A stretch of 64,000 nt of DNA from Chitinophagales bacterium (GTDB lineage: Bacteria > Bacteroidota > Bacteroidia > Chitinophagales > UBA10324): the NCBI GenBank assembly GCA_013816805.1, contig JACDDS010000003.1:136582-200581 (forward strand). The letters are read 5' to 3'. Positions 45,186-52,406 of the stretch are shown in pieces; positions within the stretch are counted from its first letter, which is position 1, and the number at the start of each line of letters is the position of its first letter. The notes under the pieces were generated by a model that saw only the letters and a program-made list of their open reading frames with translations, was not told the DNA's origin and made no database searches. A program made the position numbers and the translations under genes.

Positions 45186-45215
45186 TACAGAGAAAATTTA
45201 TTCTGTAAATATAAT

Positions 45216-45794
45216 TCAGGAGTTAGGAGCAACACCTTTGCCATTCGATTCTACCATGCTCAGGTACCTCTTTATTTCCTCCGTCAGCTTGCCCAGGTTT
45301 TTATCACCCTTCAGGTCAATCATCATATCGTAAGCATAGATCTTCTCAGGGTGATAGTGACCGATCCGGAAGCCGGCCTGCGACATGGAGGAGATAAATT
45401 CCAGCGGAAGGTTTTCCTCTATATAGGCATTTATCAGGATGTCGAACTTCCGCGACATAAAATCATCTACCAGCAGACCCTGCGGCTCCCGGTACCAGTT
45501 CAGGTTTTTCTTATTGAAATAAGGAAAATTTAAATTAAGCGCAGGCTTTGAAAAATTATAAAAGCCAAGCATCATCAGCTTCTTTCTTTGCTTTCTGAGC
45601 GAATCGGCAAACGTATTTACAATAGCCGTCTGGTCCGTATCGGAAGCATCGAAGAGGATGCCGATCTCACGTGCATTTTCCAGCCCGCTAACCTTGCGCA
45701 CTGCATGGTGAAACCGCAGCTGCTTTTTCAGCAGGTAAAGATGGATGTAGCGCAGGAAAGATTTAATCATCTCAAACAGGTTAGTTCTCTTCAT
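45216..45794 (-). CDS. DUF6913-like hypothetical protein
   Basis: About 192 residues from the preferred ATG at 45794-45792 ([17 protein letters not shown]). An earlier start at 45833 would overlap accA by 53 bp. Mixed alpha/beta soluble protein with segments [28 protein letters not shown] and [18 protein letters not shown]. This resembles a conserved Bacteroidota family (DUF6913) of unknown function, usually near dapA. It overlaps the end of accA by 14 bp and is followed by dapA after 30 bp, so accA, this gene and dapA probably form one operon. Confidence 0.75.
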   Translation of the reverse strand: MKRTNLFEMIKSFLRYIHLYLLKKQLRFHHAVRKVSGLENAREIGILFDASDTDQTAIVNTFADSLRKQRKKLMMLGFYNFSKPALNLNFPYFNKKNLNWYREPQGLLVDDFMSRKFDILINAYIEENLPLEFISSMSQAGFRIGHYHPEKIYAYDMMIDLKGDKNLGKLTEEIKRYLSMVESNGKGVAPNS

Positions 45795-46734
45795 AGAATC
45801 CCATGGAAGAGAATTTTTTAATGCGGGCATCAATGCGCTCTTTGGCGGTCATGTCTTTAAGGTCGATGAGGTGTTTTTTTATTTCGCGCTTTAAGATCTT
45901 CGCAGCCTCCTCCGGGTAAAGATGCGCACCGCCCAATGGCTCTTTAATGGTGCCGTCGATCAGTTTAAAATCAAACATGTGCTTTGCATCGAGCTTCAGC
46001 TGCTCCGCTGCCTGCTCCTTAAAGTTCCAGCTGTGCCATAAGATCGACGAGCAGGATTCCGGTGAGATCACAGAGTACCAGGTGTTCTCCATCATCAGCA
46101 CGCGGTCGCCGATGCCGATGCCCAAAGCTCCTCCGGATGCGCCTTCTCCTATGATGACACAGATCACCGGCACCTTCAGTGTCGTCATCTCGAACAGGTT
46201 GCGCGCGATGGCTTCCGCCTGCCCGCGCTCTTCCGCCTCGAGACCTGGGAACGCGCCCGGCGTATCGATGAGCGTGACTATGGGTATGTTGAATTTCTCC
46301 GCCAGCTTCATCAGCCGCAGCGCCTTCCGGTATCCTTCCGGGTTTGCCATGCCGAAGTTGCGGTACTGCCGCTGCTTGGTATTGGTGCCCTTCTGCTGAC
46401 CGATGAACATCACGGTTTCATTGTCCATCTTTCCTAACCCGCCCACCATTGCCTTATCGTCGCCTACGTTGCGATCGCCGTGCAGCTCAATAAACGTGCT
46501 GCACATCTGCGAAATGTAATATAAGGTGTAAGGCCGCTCGGGATGGCGCGACAGCTGCACCTTCTGCCAGCCGGTGAGGTTGCTGTAGATCACCTTGCGC
46601 GTCTCAGAGATTTTATCCTCGATCTCCTTTACGGCAGACTTCATATCCACCTTTCCATTTTCGCCAATCTTTTTCAGCTTCTCCAGCTGCTCATTCAGCT
46701 CTTCAATCGGCTTCTCAAAATCCAGGTATGTCAT
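45781..46734 (-). CDS. accA: Acetyl-CoA carboxylase carboxyltransferase subunit alpha
   Basis: 317 residues. Crotonase-like carboxyltransferase with [36 protein letters not shown] and [12 protein letters not shown], the AccA hallmarks. It pairs with AccD (not in the window) to transfer the carboxyl group from biotin to acetyl-CoA in fatty acid synthesis. Base composition is strikingly GC-rich compared with flanking genes, at some stretches above 70 percent by eye, which fits a strongly expressed gene with optimised codons. First gene of the likely accA-DUF6913-dapA operon. Confidence 0.96.
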   Translation of the reverse strand: MTYLDFEKPIEELNEQLEKLKKIGENGKVDMKSAVKEIEDKISETRKVIYSNLTGWQKVQLSRHPERPYTLYYISQMCSTFIELHGDRNVGDDKAMVGGLGKMDNETVMFIGQQKGTNTKQRQYRNFGMANPEGYRKALRLMKLAEKFNIPIVTLIDTPGAFPGLEAEERGQAEAIARNLFEMTTLKVPVICVIIGEGASGGALGIGIGDRVLMMENTWYSVISPESCSSILWHSWNFKEQAAEQLKLDAKHMFDFKLIDGTIKEPLGGAHLYPEEAAKILKREIKKHLIDLKDMTAKERIDARIKKFSSMGFYEEN

Positions 46735-46805
46735 CTGCGGCGTTTGTTTAAGGGGGGAAACAAATTTATATAATTATGGTGAAGAGAGGGATCGAACTGT
46801 AAGTT

Positions 46806-47262
46806 GTGAAAAACTTATCAAAATCAATAAAAGATGCTTTGATAAACCAAAGACATTATAATTTCAGTTTTGATAGAAGTAGTCTCCATTCGAAATATGA
46901 TTATGTACGAGTGAAGGATATTGCGGAAGCGCAAACAGGATTTCCATTTTCAAAAACCTATTTTACTGATGACAATTCGGATAATGCCATGCCTTTGATA
47001 AGAATAAGGGATTTAAAAAATAACGTAACAAACTTTTTATACAGGACCATATGATGAAAAGTTTGTTGTAAATAATGGAGACTATTTAATAAGCATTGAT
47101 GGTGAGTTTAATATTTTAATTGGCACAGTGGTAAGGCATTATGTGCTTATAAACATAAATAATATAGGAGGTTATAAGACAGGACACGCAGGTACTGCAA
47201 GTTTTGATGAACCTTTGAAAAAGGGTGAGGTCCTGAAAATTGTTGCCCCGTTTTTTGCGTGA
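46806..47262 (+). pseudogene. Fragment of a type I restriction specificity subunit (HsdS)
   Basis: A GTG-started frame of 82 codons encodes the beginning of a target-recognition domain (YDYVRVKDIAEAQTGFPFSK, then PLIRIRDLKNNVTNFLY) and stops at 47054. The continuation is found in another frame (TGPYDEKFVVNNGDYLISID), and a further shift gives NWHSGKALCAYKHK. Both are typical of HsdS. The protein is therefore frameshifted at least twice and lacks the second recognition domain. No hsdR or hsdM is nearby. It is a dead remnant and marks the left edge of a disturbed region. Confidence 0.75.
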
Positions 47263-47294
47263 TTTAATATTTCCCGCATGACAATCTAAACGGT

Positions 47295-47948
47295 TTAATC
47301 AACCAGTAAACTTTCTGCAAATTTGTTGGACACCGTTGTTTTAAAATCTTTACCGATTAGAATATTCATTGACCCATCAAAAGCAACTTTATCAATCACT
47401 TTTATTTTAGTGCCAATGCTTACGGACAATTGAAGCAAATATTGCAGAAATATAGTGGAAGTATCTTTTACAGCCGCAACACGACAAGTTTTTCCAACTT
47501 CTATTTGAGATAACAGTGTTTTAAAAGTATTCGGCATTTCGCCGTTAGACTTTGGTATCGGGTCGCCATGCGGATCGTAGTTGGGATAGCCTAAAAACTT
47601 ATTCAACCTATCAGCTAAATCTTCACGCTGTATATGTTCCAACTGTTCAGCTATTTCATGTATCTCCTCCCAACCATAACCCAGTTTATCTTGTAAAAAA
47701 ACTTCCCATAAACGATGCTTCCGGAGTATTAATAATGCAGCTTTATTTCCCTTTTCAGTAAGCTTTGCCCCCTTTACTTTGTCGTAATTGATTAATTTTT
47801 TTTCTGTAAGTTTCTTAATCATATCAATTACCGACGCTGCATTTACATTCACTGCCTCTGCTATTGATGTGGGGGTTATTTTATTGCCGTCAATTTCAGA
47901 TAATCTGTAAATAGCTTTTAAATAGTTTTCTTCTGTTAATGAGTGCAT
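47295..47948 (-). CDS. DtxR/MntR-family metal-dependent transcriptional regulator
   Basis: 217 residues. The N-terminal winged helix (LTEENYLKAIYRLSE, then TSIAEAVNVNAASVIDMIKKL) is followed by the metal-binding/dimerisation domain with ligands in HRLWEVFLQDKLGY, HEIAEQLEHI and DPHGDPIP. A FeoA/SH3-like C-terminal domain ends it (IEVGKTCRVAAVKD...). It should repress target genes when loaded with Mn(II) or Fe(II). It is divergent from the dihaem oxidoreductase operon, with a 20-bp palindrome in the 119-bp gap that is its most likely operator. Confidence 0.9.
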   Translation of the reverse strand: MHSLTEENYLKAIYRLSEIDGNKITPTSIAEAVNVNAASVIDMIKKLTEKKLINYDKVKGAKLTEKGNKAALLILRKHRLWEVFLQDKLGYGWEEIHEIAEQLEHIQREDLADRLNKFLGYPNYDPHGDPIPKSNGEMPNTFKTLLSQIEVGKTCRVAAVKDTSTIFLQYLLQLSVSIGTKIKVIDKVAFDGSMNILIGKDFKTTVSNKFAESLLVD

Positions 47949-47991
47949 AGTGGTATTTTTTTTAAAGGTAATTAATCTGAAAAAAGATAAT

Positions 47992-48011
47992 TTATTAGGT
48001 AAGTCTAATAA
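47992..48011. promoter_or_regulatory. Palindromic DtxR-type operator
   Basis: Perfect inverted repeat TTATTAG-N6-CTAATAA, with the core resembling known DtxR/MntR boxes (TTAGGT...CTAA). It lies 6 bp upstream of the -33 element of the 48068 promoter and between the regulator and its probable target operon, the normal position for a repressor site. Confidence 0.75.
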
Positions 48012-48016
48012 AAATA

Positions 48017-48047
48017 TTTGATTAGTAAAATTTAATTAATAAGTTTG
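48017..48047 (+). promoter_or_regulatory. Bacteroidota-type promoter of the dihaem oxidoreductase operon
   Basis: -33 element TTTG (48017-48020), 19-bp spacer and -7 element TAAGTTTG (48040-48047), an exact match to the TTTG-N19-21-TAnnTTTG consensus. The ATG follows at 48068. The DtxR-type palindrome lies just upstream. Confidence 0.72.
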
Positions 48048-48067
48048 CTCTATTAAATTTTTAGGGC

Positions 48068-49267
48068 ATGTACAAAAGATACGTCCTCGTTATTACCTTT
48101 CTCTTTTTGGCAGTTATATTTACCGTTTCCTGCGAAAAAATTCTACCACCTTCACCAGCAAATGATGAATTGTTAGATGGCCCCGTAGAAGGGTTAACTA
48201 CTGCGCAAGCAGCGCAGCATCATGCCGGAGATGTGGCATTTAACGACCAGGTTTTTACAAGAGAAACCGGGCTTGGGCCAATATTTGTTGCCACAAGCTG
48301 CGGCAGTTGCCATGCCGGTGATGGTAAGGGACATCCATTTAGCACGCTTACAAGATTTGGCATAAATGATAGCTTGGGAAGAAACGAATTTGACAACGGA
48401 CCCCAATTGCAAAACAGAGCTCTGCCGGGTTACATGCCGGAGCAGTTGCCCCCCGGAACCCCGTTTGCAAGTTTTACTCCGCCTGCTAATACAGGCTTAG
48501 GCTTTCTTGAACTGGTAAGCGAAGATGATTTATTAGCAATGGCTGCTGCTAATACCACCAACCCCGATGGAGTAAGGGGGCATCCAAACTGGTCGGCGCT
48601 TCCAACATTCGTATCGCCCAACCCAAATAGCTATACGCAAAACGGCAGGTACATCACCCGTTTCGGGAAAAAAGCAGCCACCTATAATTTGTTTCATCAA
48701 ACGGTGCAGGCATATAATCAGGATATCGGTATTACATCAACTTTTAACCCAAGCGATGTTTATTCCCACTTAGATATTGATCCTGAAGTTTCTGATAAAA
48801 TTGTAAGAGATGTTATTTTCTATCTTCAAACACTTAAAGCGCCTATTCAGCGTAATCAAAGCGACCCTGATGTTATTCAGGGTGGTGCCTTATTCGCCCA
48901 GGTGGGTTGCGAAAGCTGCCATAAGCAAACCTTAACTACAGGCTTTTCACCGGTTGAAGCGCTTTCCAATAAACAGTTTCACCCTTATACAGATCTGTTG
49001 CTGCATGATATGGGACCGGGTTTAGATGATGGTTTGATAGAAGGTACTTCTAAAACAAGTGAGTGGAGAACGCCGCCACTGTGGGGTTTAGGACTTTCAA
49101 AAAACTCCCAGGGGGGAAAATACTTTTTATTGCACGATGGCAGGGCAAAGAGCATTGACGAAGCCATTCAGCTTCATGGCGGTGAGGCTGCCACGGCTAA
49201 AAATAAATTTAATGCACTCAAGGCAGCAGAAAGACAGCAGTTGATTAAATATTTGGAAAGTTTATAG
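48068..49267 (+). CDS. Di-haem oxidoreductase (DHOR/DUF1111 family) lipoprotein
   Basis: 399 residues. Lipoprotein signal with lipobox-like VSC (Cys22). Two c-type haem motifs are present: CGSCH at 78-82 and CESCH at about 281-285. The family segments FGINDSLGRNEF and TPPLWGLGLSKNSQGG..FLHDGRA are those of DHOR (DUF1111) proteins, peroxidase/thiol-oxidoreductase-like dihaem proteins facing the periplasm. Members are often found with iron-regulated imelysin-type genes. Here the partners are a Rieske protein and a porin. The start is a clear ATG after a consensus promoter. Electron acceptor and substrate are unknown. Confidence 0.85.
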   Translation: MYKRYVLVITFLFLAVIFTVSCEKILPPSPANDELLDGPVEGLTTAQAAQHHAGDVAFNDQVFTRETGLGPIFVATSCGSCHAGDGKGHPFSTLTRFGINDSLGRNEFDNGPQLQNRALPGYMPEQLPPGTPFASFTPPANTGLGFLELVSEDDLLAMAAANTTNPDGVRGHPNWSALPTFVSPNPNSYTQNGRYITRFGKKAATYNLFHQTVQAYNQDIGITSTFNPSDVYSHLDIDPEVSDKIVRDVIFYLQTLKAPIQRNQSDPDVIQGGALFAQVGCESCHKQTLTTGFSPVEALSNKQFHPYTDLLLHDMGPGLDDGLIEGTSKTSEWRTPPLWGLGLSKNSQGGKYFLLHDGRAKSIDEAIQLHGGEAATAKNKFNALKAAERQQLIKYLESL

Positions 49268-49281
49268 TGTCTTATAGTAAT

Positions 49282-49722
49282 ATGAATAGAAGAAAATTTA
49301 TAACAACCGGCTGTATCAGTTGTATTAGCGGCGGTTTAATGATGTCGCTGATAGAAGGTTGCACCACTGCAAAAATAGCAACAATAACAATTGAAGGGTC
49401 TGACATGATTGTGCCACTTGCAGCTTTTAGGATAAAGAAAAGCAATCAAACATCTTATAAACAATATCTCGTAGTGCAAAATGATAAGTTGAAGTATCCC
49501 ATTTGCGTATTTCGTTTTGATGAAAATCATTACGAAGCCTTGTTAATGAGATGCACACATCAGGGGACAGAGCTGCAGGTATTTGGCGATAAACTGCAAT
49601 GCCCGGCACATGGCAGTGAATTTAATAATCGTGGTGATGTAAAACATGGTCCGGCAGCTACAGCTTTAAGAAAATTTCCGGTAACAATAACCAATAACCA
49701 ACTAAAAATATCATTGATATGA
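49282..49722 (+). CDS. Rieske [2Fe-2S] protein with Tat-like signal
   Basis: 146 residues from ATG at 49282 (MNRRKFITTGCISC), 14 bp after the dihaem gene stop. A GTG at 49267 is less likely. The N-terminus carries an RRKF twin-arginine-like motif with a Cys in a possible lipobox (LIEGCTT). The Rieske cluster ligands are both present: CTHQG and CPAHGSEF. It would sit in the periplasm or on a membrane and pass electrons. It overlaps the porin start by 4 bp (ATGA), so the three genes are tightly coupled. Confidence 0.87.
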   Translation: MNRRKFITTGCISCISGGLMMSLIEGCTTAKIATITIEGSDMIVPLAAFRIKKSNQTSYKQYLVVQNDKLKYPICVFRFDENHYEALLMRCTHQGTELQVFGDKLQCPAHGSEFNNRGDVKHGPAATALRKFPVTITNNQLKISLI

Positions 49723-50948
49723 GCTTGAAATTTTTTGCAGTTGCTTTTCTTGCAACCACCAGCTTTTTTGCAACAGCACAAATAGACCCAAGCCTCTTGA
49801 AACGGACAACATCTGATACCTTAAAACAAATAATGAACATGGATGCTATCTATAACCGTCCGGCATTAAAGTATGATAAATTGCCGGTCTCTTTGGGGGG
49901 TTATGTAGAAGCCAACTACCAGTACCTGGGTACGGATGGTATTTCCGAAGGTCACCAGTTCCAGTTCAGAAGGCTTACGCTATTTGTTTCTTCCACTATT
50001 TCTAAACGGATAAAATTTCTGTCGGAGATAGAATTTGAACCGGCTGATAAAGAAATTGCTATTGAGTTTGCCGCTGTAGATGTAGAGTTTCACCCGCTGC
50101 TGAATTTAAGGGGCGGCATGATTGTAAACCCGATTGGAGCTTTCAATCAAAACCATGATGGGCCGAAATGGGAATTTATTGACCGTCCTATTTCTGCAAC
50201 GCAAATGCTCCCTGCAACCTGGAGCAATGCAGGCTTTGGCTTATATGGCAAGTACTATAAAAAAGACTGGATGTTTGGCTATGAATTGTACGCTACCAGC
50301 GGTTTTGATAATTCAATTATTGAAAACGATCAAAACAGGACTTCTTTGCCGGCGGCAAAAGAAAATGCAGAACGGTTTGAAGAAAACAATAGTGGGGAAC
50401 CATTAATAACAGGAAAGATAGCCGTAAAAAATACTAAAGTTGGTGAGGTTGGTTTATCATACATGGGCGGAGCATATAATAAATTTCAGGATGATGGTTT
50501 ACAACTGGATGATAAACGAAAAGTAAATGTATTTGCAGTTGACCTGAAAACGACCATTAATAAAACTAAAACAAATTTCATAGGGGAATGGGCCTGGGTT
50601 TTTGTTGATGTTCCAGAAACGTACAGCCAGCAATTTGGTAATAAACAGCGAGGCGGTTTTCTGGATATTGTGCAACCCGTTTTGAACAGGACTATTTTAG
50701 GCTGGAACAATTCAGTCTTAAATCTTGCTTGCCGTCTTGAATATGTAGATTATAATGTTGGAAAGTTTACTGAAACGAAAGAAAAAATTGCCGACGATGT
50801 TTGGAGTGTGATGCCAGCCATAAGTTTCAGACCGAGTGCCCAAACTGTTTTCCGTTTAAACTATCGTATCCAAAAGCAACGGGATTTGTTAGGTAATCCA
50901 CCTGCAAATACTGCCGGGATTAGTTTTGGAATTTCAACTTACTTCTAA
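49719..50948 (+). CDS. Phosphate-selective porin O/P-like outer-membrane protein
   Basis: 409 residues with a signal peptide (SLKFFAVAFLATTSFFATAQ). Beta-barrel pattern of the OprO/OprP (OprO_OprP) family: GGYVEANYQYLG, QFRRLTLFVSSTISKRIKFLSE, MIVNPIGAFNQNHDG and a terminal RLNYRIQKQRDLL..ISFGISTYF ending in an aromatic residue. It forms a passive pore for an anion or small solute. Substrate is uncertain. Co-regulation with a DtxR-type repressor hints at metal or metal-linked anion transport, but that is inferred. Confidence 0.82.
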   Translation: MSLKFFAVAFLATTSFFATAQIDPSLLKRTTSDTLKQIMNMDAIYNRPALKYDKLPVSLGGYVEANYQYLGTDGISEGHQFQFRRLTLFVSSTISKRIKFLSEIEFEPADKEIAIEFAAVDVEFHPLLNLRGGMIVNPIGAFNQNHDGPKWEFIDRPISATQMLPATWSNAGFGLYGKYYKKDWMFGYELYATSGFDNSIIENDQNRTSLPAAKENAERFEENNSGEPLITGKIAVKNTKVGEVGLSYMGGAYNKFQDDGLQLDDKRKVNVFAVDLKTTINKTKTNFIGEWAWVFVDVPETYSQQFGNKQRGGFLDIVQPVLNRTILGWNNSVLNLACRLEYVDYNVGKFTETKEKIADDVWSVMPAISFRPSAQTVFRLNYRIQKQRDLLGNPPANTAGISFGISTYF

Positions 50949-50984
50949 AAATCTATGAATCAAATCAGCAAACTATGTCTTTGT

Positions 50985-51343
50985 CACAATTAAAACCGTT
51001 AGACAGTGCCTGGCAGAGTGAAATGCAATAGGGTTATGACAAAACTGTAATAATCGGAACTGATTGCCTGATTTGAGTGCAGGAATAATTATGAATGCTT
51101 TTGCATACTTGAATTTGCATTATGTAGTGATTGGTCTTGCTGAAGACAGCGGATATTATTTGTTAGTAATGAAACAATTTTATCCTGCATTATTTGAGAA
51201 CGTTATTTGGAGCACCGGCAGGGTTCTTGACGAGACGGTTAAGAAGTGTGCTGCTTTTACAATTAGACTATTGCTTGTGACCTGTACTAAAAGACATTGA
51301 CGAAGAAAAAGATTTGCAAACTTTTAATCTGCAAAGGCAATGA
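50985..51343 (+). pseudogene. Broken TIGR04282 family glycosyltransferase (DUF2064)
   Basis: Scattered but ordered pieces match TIGR04282: GYDKTVIIGTDC, then in another frame PDLSAGIIMNAFAYLN and VVIGLAEDSGYYLLVMKQFY. The last piece, PVLKDIDEEKDLQ, is in a further frame and ends with TGA at 51341-51343, overlapping the next gene start by 4 bp. At least three frame changes and an in-frame TAG (51029) are needed, and the N-terminal 80-90 residues are absent. Such proteins accompany TIGR04283 enzymes (here at 51694) in clusters linked by database names to arsenosugar synthesis. The gene is not functional. Confidence 0.72.
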
Positions 51344-51653
51344 AAGAGCAACTCATATTTGTTTACAATGTCAATAGTGATTTATTCAGCACTGTTACTG
51401 ACTTTGTTCATAAAATCTTATCGCCATCCACCTATCAATGCAAATTGTGTGCATTGACGTACGGCAACTTTTCACTAAAGCAGGAATGGAAAGCTTTTAT
51501 TGAAAGCCTGCTGATAGAAACAGTTTTTCTTTGTAAAGACGAATTTGGAAACAGCATAAAATACAACCTGCTCTGCCAGCCGTTTTTACTTCTGCCAACG
51601 GAGCAGTCAAGGAAATAATAACAAAGCATGCAATAGAAAGTTTTCGGTCTTAA
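51340..51653 (+). pseudogene. Small conserved protein between TIGR04282 and TIGR04283, frameshifted near its end
   Basis: The frame from ATG 51340 gives KEQLIFVYNVNSDLFSTV..TYGNFSLKQEWKAFIESL, which resembles a small Bacteroidota family found beside TIGR04283 genes and sometimes named as a GTPase without evidence. Around 51555 the continuing frame loses similarity, while another frame reads LPAVFTSANGAVKEIITKHA and ends at 51653. I infer a one-base shift. The open form ends at 51618 (92 residues). Function unknown. Confidence 0.55.
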
Positions 51654-51693
51654 AACGAACTGAAAAAATTAGTGACAGAAAAATTAAAAGAAC

Positions 51694-52395
51694 ATGTTCA
51701 GCATCATCATTCCCACATACAATGAAGCTGACCAGATTGCACAGACAATCAATAAAACACATGCAGCCATTGGTGAGCATGAAGCAGAAATCATTGTTGT
51801 TGATGGTGGCAGCAGTGATGATACGGTTGCTATTGCACAGCAATGCGGTGCTACTATAGTAAAGAGTGAAAGCAAAGGAAGAGCAGCACAAATGAATAAA
51901 GGTGCATCTGTTGCCAAACATGATATTCTATACTTTCTTCATGCTGACAGCATTCCCCCACCAGATTTTACAAACCAGATTTTAAATGCTTACAATAAAG
52001 GAATTAAAAGCGGATGCTTCAGACTTGCATTTGACAACCAGCATTGGTTTCTAAAAGCTAATGCATGGTTTGCAAGATTTAATGTAAATGCTGTTCGCTT
52101 CGGCGACCAGAGCTTGTTTGCAACCTGGGAAGTATTTGATAAAGCAGGCGGGTTTAGAGAAAATTTGCTGATGATGGAAGACCAGGAAATTATTTATCGC
52201 CTGAAGAAACATGGGAAGTTTAAAGTATTGAATGATGTTGTCATTACTTCTGCAAGAAAATATTTGGACAACGGTGTGTACCGGATGCAGGGAATATTCT
52301 ATCGCATTTGGGCTATGTATTATTTAGGATATTCACAGGAGCAAATGCTGAAGGTTCACACAAAATTAATTAAGAAAACAAATTGTAACATGTAA
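51694..52395 (+). CDS. TIGR04283 family glycosyltransferase (GT2)
   Basis: 233 residues, complete. GT2 fold with FSIIIPTYNEADQIAQTI, IIVVDGGSSDDTV, the DXD-like HADS (LHADSIPPPDF) and LMMEDQEIIYRLKKHGK. The name arsenosugar biosynthesis glycosyltransferase comes from its family (TIGR04283), but no arsenic methyltransferase is present here. The P-type ATPase gene starts 11 bp later, so it may be in one transcript with it. Confidence 0.83.
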   Translation: MFSIIIPTYNEADQIAQTINKTHAAIGEHEAEIIVVDGGSSDDTVAIAQQCGATIVKSESKGRAAQMNKGASVAKHDILYFLHADSIPPPDFTNQILNAYNKGIKSGCFRLAFDNQHWFLKANAWFARFNVNAVRFGDQSLFATWEVFDKAGGFRENLLMMEDQEIIYRLKKHGKFKVLNDVVITSARKYLDNGVYRMQGIFYRIWAMYYLGYSQEQMLKVHTKLIKKTNCNM

Positions 52396-52406
52396 AAATC
52401 AAAAAA

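Noticed and set aside
46735-47294. Complete type I restriction-modification locus
   Set aside because: Only a frameshifted piece of hsdS exists. hsdM and hsdR are absent, and the neighbours are accA and a metalloregulator.
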